DNA of 64,000 nt, from NCBI GenBank assembly GCA_033297205.1, contig MU859145.1:62001-126000 (forward strand). Reading direction: 5' to 3'. Positions within the stretch are counted from its first letter, which is position 1; each line of letters opens with the position of its first letter. A model generated the notes under the pieces. The model had not been told where the DNA came from, made no database searches, and saw only the letters and a list, made by a program, of their open reading frames with translations. Source of the DNA: Pseudoneurospora amorphoporcata. Taxonomy: Eukaryota; Ascomycota; Sordariomycetes; Sordariales; Sordariaceae. Positions 56,384 to 64,000 of the stretch are shown piece by piece. The translations under genes and the position numbers were made by a program.

Positions 56384-59115
56384 GGTTCTGTGTCTTGCGA
56401 TGATGTCGATGTCTCGGTAGAAAAGGAGGCGACAATTGTGGTGCTCCGGGAGAGTCGTGGTTCAGCAATTCCTCGTGTGTGTTGTGGTTAATACTAAAAA
56501 GATACCGTTGCACTCGTAAAAGGATGACGGAACTAAACCTCCATTCCAAGCTGCGATCTGTACTTTACACATCCCGACCAGCCAGCCTACCTTTTGCGGC
56601 AGCTGTGAGCGCTAGGCCCGTGGCCCTTGCTTTGAATTACCGTGGCCATCGCCCAATGACACCCAGGCCAAGACTGTACAATCGATGCATACTTATCCCA
56701 CGTTTAACCCTAGCTCGGGTCTTTGTCTGCTCCTACAGCACTCAACCCTAAACAGGACTGAGCCTAATGGAAACTGAGGGGTCAGCCACAGCTTGGAATC
56801 TGAGGAAGTGGCTTGGACGGTAAGTCGGCCATCAGCTGCATGTTCAATTAAACTCGAATTCATGACGCGCCCATCTCTTAACCCCATCTCACACATCTCA
56901 TTAAACTGACGCGCTTCAACGCGGTCCAATGATCTCTCCTCGAAGAATAATTCCGCTAACGGGAAGCCTGTATCATTCTTGTCTCATGGGCATCGCAATC
57001 TGCTGGCCTTGCTCGGCTCGAGCTGCCCTTCTTGTCGCTTCTCCGTCCCGTTCTCTCTGAGGTCACGGTTTCTTCCATCGCATCTTGGCACCGCATACGT
57101 ATTTGTGTCTTTGCACAGCAGCGACATTGCCCGTCTGTGCTTCGCAATCCGCGCATCTCGGCGCTTAACCCAACAACCGATCTCATCCTCGTACCGTCGA
57201 AAAATCGCCATGTCAACATTGGCCACTCTCCATGCCCCACACTTCAAACCGAGGTGAGAATTGACGTTGGAGACTTGGAGGCTTGGACGGTGGTTTGTGC
57301 GCCCCTCGGCCCCGCCGTTTTTTTTCGCAGCACCAACACGAAGAAAAAAAGAAAAAAAAGAAAAAGGCACATGCACACTTGTTGACGCCATGGGAAGTAT
57401 GACGATAACAACACTGGATGGCTACATACCGAGAGAAGGAAGCAAAGAAGAGAAAATTCACTCAATCTCGTGGGTTGCCTCTCCGGTGTTTTAAGCCAAT
57501 CCATCATTTGCATTCGCTGATGGAGAAAGGCCCTACCCGTGTGGTGCCACACCGTCCCTTGCATCTGGACGAGCACCTCTGCTCCTATCATTTTCGTGTC
57601 GACGAGACGGACACACAATGGACGCCCAAGGGTCTGAAGACTGCCCTCTCTTGAAACACGGCCATTCTAGCGCCGTCACCGGTTCGAGAGGACCGTCGGT
57701 ATCCATGGGTTCGTATACGCACACGACTCGAGACGGAGCTCACAGCTGTTTATATTTTACGATAACCGGCATGGCGAGCATGGCAAAAGGGCCAGAGCTG
57801 CGCCCAGAGATGGCATCCTGGCAAATCCACCAAGATCGCGGGAGCCTCAGAAGGACCCCAGTCCACCGCGTCTCTTTGGAGATGACTGCAAGTTAGCCGG
57901 CGGCGGGGCTGTTTCGCCGTGTTATACCCCTGTTGGTACCTCTTCCAGTGGTTTTGGTCTTCTCCAGATAATGTTCCCTTTTTGTTTAATGTTTCACCAA
58001 CATGTGGGTTTCGTCTCTTCCTCTGGCTTTCTTGTGCTGCTTGTTTTGGATCCTGTTTGTCTCGTTGGAGGCCTTCGAGAACAAAGACGATTAAATAATG
58101 GGCCGGATATGGATCCGCCAAACCATCACTAAACACAAATTCGTGATGCCCCCATCCCAAGTCGGTTGCACGCTTTGTTCTCCCTCCAACCCTCAGTCTT
58201 GCTGCACACGACCAAGTGGAATACGTATTATACGTAGTGACCTCTCGGGAAATTCTGTGGCAATGCCGTCACAAGTGGTGAATGGGATGCTCGGTGTCCA
58301 AGAAACATCCGAGACACTGCTTTTGGGTGCGGCAGCTTTGGAGACACGCCACTGGTGGACGGGCCCTCATGGTGTGTAGCCTGAAGTAGCGCCGCCATCC
58401 GCTACATCATCACGACCCCAGTTCTGTAAGCGCCAAGTGGTTGGGCGAGCAACACCCAACAGCCTATCACATCGAGTCTTGCTGCAACTGGACCGTCCGC
58501 GCCTCCCCTACTCCCAAGCCATCAACTGAAGATGGCACGCTGTAATTTTCCTCATCTCAGCCAAGTGGAAGTATTCCGGCTGCTAGCCACGAGCCAGCTC
58601 CTTCCGGGATGTCTGGGTGTGTGGGTAGTGACAAGGTGGGTTTAAAACTGGCAATGCCAGCAAAAGGCACCGCGACCACCGCAGAATGCATCATGGAGCA
58701 TTAGTGTGGTACGGGATGGATAGGTGGATGATGAGTGGGTGCCGTGGCCCATATGCCATCCTTCCCCGGGCCACTGCGTGTGCTGGTGCAATATGCGGTT
58801 GCTGTATGCCACTCGCTCACTTCCACTCAAGTCGGTGATAAAGATGAGATACTCCGCTGTTCGCGCCGGAGCTCTCTCACTGCTCCCTTTTTCCTCCTTC
58901 TGCACCGTTATGCTGCTGCCCTAGCTTGTTGTTTTCTTTCCTTTGTTCTCGGTTCTCGGGTACCTGGTCGCTGGTCGTCGGTCTCTTCACTTAGCCTTTT
59001 TGATGCTTCGATGGCTTAAACTCCCTCTCGACATCGTCCTACTCTTTTACTCTGAACGATCTCAACCGCCATCCTTCATTATCATAATTTTCACCCACGC
59101 TACTAGGCAGTAGCA
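56384..59115. other. 2.7-kb divergent intergenic region
   Basis: Lies between Sec62 (-) and the Ser-rich gene at 59116 (+). It contains many frames of 60-135 codons, none recognisable. A long 5' UTR or non-coding RNA is possible; nothing is called. Confidence 0.4.
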
Positions 59116-61234
59116 ATGAGCACGCTGGGCAGCATGCTTTCAGACACCTGCGCCTCATGGATGCGTTCCATGAACTCATGTTTTGGACGGGGGGATAAGT
59201 CCAGCTCAAGTATGTTAAGATATCAAACCCATACATCACACCTTACTAAACGCGGTCTTAGATTCTGAGAAACCCATCGTCGGCTCGAGCGAACAACAAC
59301 CTACATTCATTCCACCTTCATATGCCGAACCAGTATTCTCAAATCAAAGGTCATTCGAACAGACGCCTGAGTGTCAGAGGGGAAGGTCAAGGTCTGTCAA
59401 AGGGGCTAGGTCCTCGCATGGCGGTTCTGTCTCTAGATCTAGGGCAAGGTGGTTGTCGAGATCATCATCTCGCCCACGACAACGGCCGCAAATATCAGCC
59501 CCCACCGACTTTCGCCATGTGCATTCCGAGTCTTTTCAGTATCCTAGTCCTAGTGACCACCCTTCACAACAATGCCTACTACTGCAGCCACAGCCACAGG
59601 AACAGCAGCAGCAACATATTTATGAACAACAACAGCAGCAACCGAAGAGGTCAAGGCCGCCATCGTTTCACCCCATCGAGCTAAGCATTCGAGCTTCGCC
59701 ATTACTACCTCACTTTGTCGCCGACGAGAATGAGACCACAAGTCGTATCACCCTTCCACCGCCAGCACACATTGCCGAGAACAGCAACATCACGCGGTGG
59801 GACATTAGCAGTGCAACCATGGGTCCCAATGATGTGGATTATCCCACCTCGTTTCATCTTCCACGTCATGAGGTTGGACAGATCCAACAATCGTCGACCA
59901 ATAGCCAGTTCCCACCAAGAATCCCGCCAAAGTCCAGGGCCCGAGCTCACACCGCGCCCAGCACCGATATCATGTTGGAAAGGATAGCCAGTGCGTTGCT
60001 CGAGAAGGAGAAGTTGCAGGCTGAGATCGATGAGCTTGTTGAGCGGCAAAGTGTATACAAGGGCAGCAGGCCCGGCAGTCCTGTCGGTTATAGTGGTATG
60101 ATCTCATAATCCTTCAATATTCTTTCCAGCTCACTAACACAGACTGTAGCGAGAGAGTCAATGCCCGTGTTCGATGTTCCCGCTATTCCAGCTGCTGCGC
60201 CCTCCTTCGCCGAACGTGTCAGCTACGACGAGCGTAGGCCGAAGACTGCCCCCTCGAGCAGTCAACCCCAGGGGCCCGGAACGTTCTCAGCTATGAGTGG
60301 TGGAAGTGCCACACCGGACGGGACCACACTTGCTTTGGCGGCGGCAGCGTTCAGCTCCCACCCACCCATGATCAACTTCACCCACTACTGGTACGGCCAA
60401 CACGGATTCAATCACGCAGCGAACGGAGACCGGCCAGTTTCTTCAGCTTCAACAGCAAAGGCAAACGAGTCTCGCTCCCAAACCTCCACCAGGCCTGCCC
60501 CGCCGCAAAGAATCATCACCTCAGAATTCGAACGCCCTCTCGCTCCTCCGCTCCCGCTGGTTCTCCGCCCGCCCCTCCGAAAGAAGAAGTCCTTCTCCCG
60601 CGTCTCCGACTGGCTCTTCCCCGGGATTGGCTCCGTCTCCGACTCCAACAGCAGTCCCACTGACACATACCACAGCCACAGCTACAGCAAGCGGCATGAG
60701 CACAGCATAAGCAAGGACTCGATCACCAATGCTCCGAGGCCAATTAAGGAGAACGAGGGGTATTATCAGTGCTTTTCTCCGTCGCAGGGTAACCAATACC
60801 AACAAAGTCAACAACAGGGTGCGAAGATGGACAACAATATCAACAACAATCACAGCGACTCAGCCTCCTCCATATCCTCCCTCTCCTCCTGGCGATCCGA
60901 AGAAGAAGAGGTTCCCACCACCACTTGGTCGCTAGGCAGCAGTCCCGTTCGCCAGACGCCCGGGCAGACGCCTAAGCAGACACCGGTGCTGAGTACTGAT
61001 GAGGCTAGTTTTGCTGTTAATGCTGCTTTTGCGGCAACTGTCACTCCACCACCAACAGCCGAGGTGAAAGGAGTAGCTGGAGGGGATGAAGCAGCAGTTA
61101 ATGACAGTGGTTTGCAGACCGGGGAGGGAGTAGAAGAAAGGGGAGATACCGGAACATGTGTAACGATTACGGGACTGAAGATTCCCGAGCACAGGAATGG
61201 ACACCGGCCGCAGAGCGTGGGTGTTGCTTTTTGA
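59116..61234 (+). CDS. Serine/proline-rich protein of unknown function
   Basis: Three exons, 59116-59209, 59262-60095 and 60150-61234, with introns of 52 and 54 bp (TTACTAAAC and CACTAACAC branch regions); 670 residues and frame-consistent. The start MSTLGSMLSDTCASWMRSM is short and hydrophobic-leaning, but I do not call a signal peptide. Notable parts: an Arg/Ser patch (SVSRSRARWLSRSSSRPRQR), Gln runs, a predicted helix (MLERIASALLEKEKLQAEID), a conserved-looking block LRPPLRKKKSFSRVSDWLFP resembling a kinase target or membrane-binding basic segment, and TPGQTPKQTP repeats. It is mostly disordered. No family recognised. A cytosolic signalling scaffold would fit but is guesswork. Confidence 0.72.
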
Positions 61235-62990
61235 GGGCGAATAACGAAGCGTTTGAACTTCTTTCCCCGTTCATCGGTTCCTATTATTGTTTATTTCGAT
61301 GCAACACCTTACATTCTCACCTATTCTTGGAAATTTCGGTGGAAAAATTGTCAGCCAGCTATGGGACAGTACCATCTTGACGATAGACATGGAACTAGCT
61401 GGCTGATGACCAACGGGCGGTACTATTCGGTCATTTTTGTTAATGGGGAGGTACTCTGTTTAATTCATTATCTGGTGCAGATGGATGAGGGACTTGGCCA
61501 CGATCTGTTCGATCTGTATCTGGCAACTGGCAACCGGAAGGGAGGCAACAACAGTCATAACACTGGTGTGGACGGACGGGCGACGGATCAGAAAACGGAA
61601 ACGGCATTCTTGGCAGTGGGCAGGGCGGAGATGGCTTCCTCTATTGAAGCCCGGTATACACAAAACGGAACGGAAGCGGGCAGGAGGTTTAGATGCCGGG
61701 GCGGTGAATCGCGGGAGAGAAGAGGCACGGATGAACATAGCCAAAACCGTAAACAAGGGGCAGGACTCCTTATCTCGGTCAAGGTAGTGTTTTTTTGTTA
61801 TTTTTTTGTTCTGGTATGACATAGGGGGAATATTGGGCGGACGGAAACAAAGGCGAAAGAAAAAAGGATATGAGGGAACAGGGAAAGGGAAACCGGGTCT
61901 GACTGGAGAGGCAAACGGCGCCTTTTTGATATTTTCATTTATGATACCAACCGACCGATTCTTAGAAAATACCTAGGTACCTTATGTACAACCAACCACA
62001 CACATATCATTATTGTGTGTGGCTAATAATGCCATTCATTATTTCGACTACATTTTCAACCGCACAATCGTGAATCTAGCTAGCATCAACTATAATTCAA
62101 TATGGGGATATGATTTGATCTCGACAAGCGTGTCGCGCCAACCTACCAAGTATTATTTATTTATCATCATTTATTAGACGAACCATTGTTGCATATTCAA
62201 TATCACACAGAGCACCGCGGCGGCACGGCGGCAGGCGCAGGCATCTCTGCAGTGCAGATAGATAGATGCAGAGAGATTAACAAACAGATCCATCCATCCA
62301 CCCTTCCTCTCAAAAGTTTTAAAGAAACAAAAAAAGGGAAAAAAAAAGATGCCAACAGATGCGCAGGAAGTAGCCCGCCCTCGGTCCATATTCAAATCCC
62401 GCGGTGTACGACATGGATGGCACGCTGTCAGCCTTTGTCTTTGTTGAAAAGAAACCTCATGATCTGCCCCGTCCGAGAATCGAACTTGAAGTCGGACGGG
62501 GTGGGAAAAGCAGAGCTGGGACGGCAATACTAACTGCGCTATGCGACCAGGATCGAACTGGTCGTTGGCTGGGGGTGTTGGATAGAGGTATGGGACAGGA
62601 GCTTATAAGTGGAAGGTACAGGTCATTGGACGGTAGTAGGCTTTGGAGGGGAAGAATGGGATGAGATGGAAGGTGCGGCTGCCGGCTGGGAGAGGTAGTG
62701 AAGTTCCGCCGCTGAGTGTTCGCTATTATCAGAATTATCCGTCATCAAAGGGTTGTACCGCGAGTGTTTCCATATCAACTTCCATGTCCACCTCATATAG
62801 ACATTATTACCTCCTGTCCACCAGAAATGGGGCACCATATATGTTCATACTTGACCAGATGACCAACGCAGAAGGGTACAATACGTCAAAAAGTTTGACT
62901 GCTGGACAAATTGTTTACCATATTTTTCGCTGCCCCGATTCCCAAAAGACATGCTTTCATGTTTCACTCAGGGTTGGGATCCTACCATGT
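61235..62990. other. 1.75-kb convergent intergenic region
   Basis: Between the Ser-rich gene (+) and the SLATT gene (-). It contains the tRNA-like segment listed separately. Otherwise nothing supported. Confidence 0.45.
62460..62562 (-). other. tRNA-like segment with A-box and B-box sequences
   Basis: On the minus strand, TAGCGCAGTTAG (complement of 62530-62541) fits the pol III A box, and GTTCGATTC (complement of 62477-62485) fits the B box, in the right order and with spacing slightly longer than normal. A second B-box-like GTTCGATCC (complement of 62550-62558), in a perfect GACCAG/CTGGTC stem, lies upstream of the A box. Acceptor ends do not pair and no anticodon stem could be drawn, so this is not called a tRNA gene. 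A decayed tRNA or tRNA-derived SINE piece is possible. Confidence 0.4.
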
Positions 62991-63836
62991 TCACTCTCTC
63001 TGCATGGATTGCTGTTCGTGGTTAACCATCAGGTGGATGGTCGGATCCGGGCAGATTATCTGCGGTTTGTCCCTGCTGGCAGCAGACGACGATGTATACG
63101 CATCAGGCATGTTGGCCCACACGGTAGCCTTAGCCGTGTGAAATCGCGAGAAGCAATTGTTGAGGACATCGTCCACTCCTTGACCGACTTCGACAATGCC
63201 CGTGTCAAGGAGTTCCTATTTTGCCACGAAAAGACGCGTGGTCAGTCCTCACTCGCGCGAAACTTTGCAGTAACATAAGGAGACTGAAGGGAAGAAACGA
63301 ACCTTGAGATGATCCGCCACCTGCTCAAACTCGACCTTGTTCAACCTCAACCGATCCGGAAGACCACTATTATGCATGAGCGCCAACAAGCCAGCAATCG
63401 TGGTGTTTATAGCTGCCAAGATGGTGATTGGCGTCCCTGTGCCGACACCTTCACTGCCTCCCCATGCTCCCAGAGCCGTCAAAACCGCTCCGATCACGAT
63501 CTGCAAGATCATCAACACCCACCGCAGGATGCTGAAGACGTGGTACGAGTACAAATATCGGGTCCGTTGGTAAGTGACATCCCGATAGAGGCCCTCGGGC
63601 ATGCCACGGGGTGGCCAGTACCAGCAGGTAGGGTGGACAACGTTACGGGACTCGGAAGAGGGGTCCGCGATGCCGCCGATGCTGTGGGCAATGCGGGCCC
63701 ATTCGGATGGTGCCAAGAAACGGAGCTTAGGATGGATTGAGGTGCGGAAGGGGGTGGAGGGACGGGTGGCTGACGCGAAGGGCTGCTGCCCATTTTTGTT
63801 GGCGACAAATGTACTTGTGTTTGCCGTGTTGTTCAT
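62991..63836 (-). CDS. SLATT-domain (fungal SMODS/SLOG-associating 2TM) membrane protein
   Basis: Two minus-strand exons, 63836-63303 and 63215-62991; 252 residues. Family segments: EGLYRDVTYQRTRYLYSYHV, two membrane helices at residues about 102-124 (SILRWVLMILQIVIGAVLTA) and 136-155 (ITILAAINTTIAGLLALMHN), the loop NSGLPDRLRLNKVEFEQVAD, and after the splice KELLDTGIVEVGQGVDDVLN. This fits the SLATT_fungal family. Bacterial SLATT proteins are proposed pore-forming effectors in nucleotide-signal defence systems. The fungal members are uncharacterised; a link to cell death or stress is inference. The intron is 87 bp with a GTTCGT donor and an AATAG acceptor. The N-terminal 40 residues are low complexity. 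ATG 63836 is the first in frame. Confidence 0.88.
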
Positions 63837-64000
63837 ATGGGGAGCGGTAGAGGCTGAGAATGGGCGGCTGGGAGGTCGATTGGAGTGGGACGGACCACGG
63901 TCACCATGGTTGGCGCTGGCACTGGCATTGGTAGTTGGGACGGGGATGTTGGACGGCCGGTCAGACTTGTAGATGATACTCTCGACGCCGAAGGCTTCAG
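63837..64000. other. Window edge, upstream of the SLATT gene
   Basis: 5' flank of the SLATT gene. Too short to say more; no start of another gene is clear. Confidence 0.4.

Overview
This is a nuclear window from a filamentous ascomycete. The signs are split genes with short introns (about 47 to 130 bp, GT..AG ends and CTAAC/CTGAC-type branch sites), a Zn2Cys6 factor with a fungal middle homology region, PTH11-like receptor, DUF1996, GH76 and SLATT_fungal families, and many Gln, Ser and Asp homopolymer runs. The style fits Sordariomycetes, perhaps the Neurospora/Sordaria group, but no marker seen here fixes the species. Gene models were spliced by hand and rest on reading-frame continuity, splice motifs and remembered family patterns.

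Layout. 0-11.5 kb: an Arb1-like Argonaute chaperone subunit (+), a Pmp3-family membrane protein with a long tail (-), the spliceosomal helicase Prp22 (+) and a GH76 cell-wall mannosidase/transglycosidase (+). 13.8-20.6 kb: a large acidic AT-hook protein (+) converging on GINS subunit Psf2 (-), then a two-finger C2H2 protein (-). 20.6-25.3 kb is gene-poor: two strong inverted repeats, a small Ser-rich gene and a GC-rich foldback. 25.3-35.2 kb holds four minus-strand genes: a Zn2Cys6 factor, a decayed DUF1996 gene, a PL1 pectate lyase with a frameshift, and a cytochrome P450. After a 4 kb gap come a seven-helix PTH11-like protein (+, 39.1 kb), a frame-broken single-pass membrane protein remnant, an unrecognised 1094-residue protein (-), a CX5R phosphatase-like protein (-), Spo7 (-), a CGI-58/Cld1-type hydrolase (+), Sec62 (-), a Ser-rich unknown (+) and a SLATT-domain membrane protein (-).

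How the genes relate. Most are independent housekeeping genes (splicing, replication initiation, ER translocation, phospholipid control). Spo7 and the CGI-58-like hydrolase, divergent neighbours, both belong to phospholipid/neutral-lipid metabolism. The transcription factor, DUF1996, pectate lyase and P450 group looks like an accessory, plant-material-related block, and it is the part showing decay.

The most interesting signal is in the DUF1996 gene: two of its introns are the same length (71 bp) and about 90% identical, while the flanking exons are unrelated, as expected of an introner-like (mobile) intron. The same gene carries a nonsense codon and two frame breaks.
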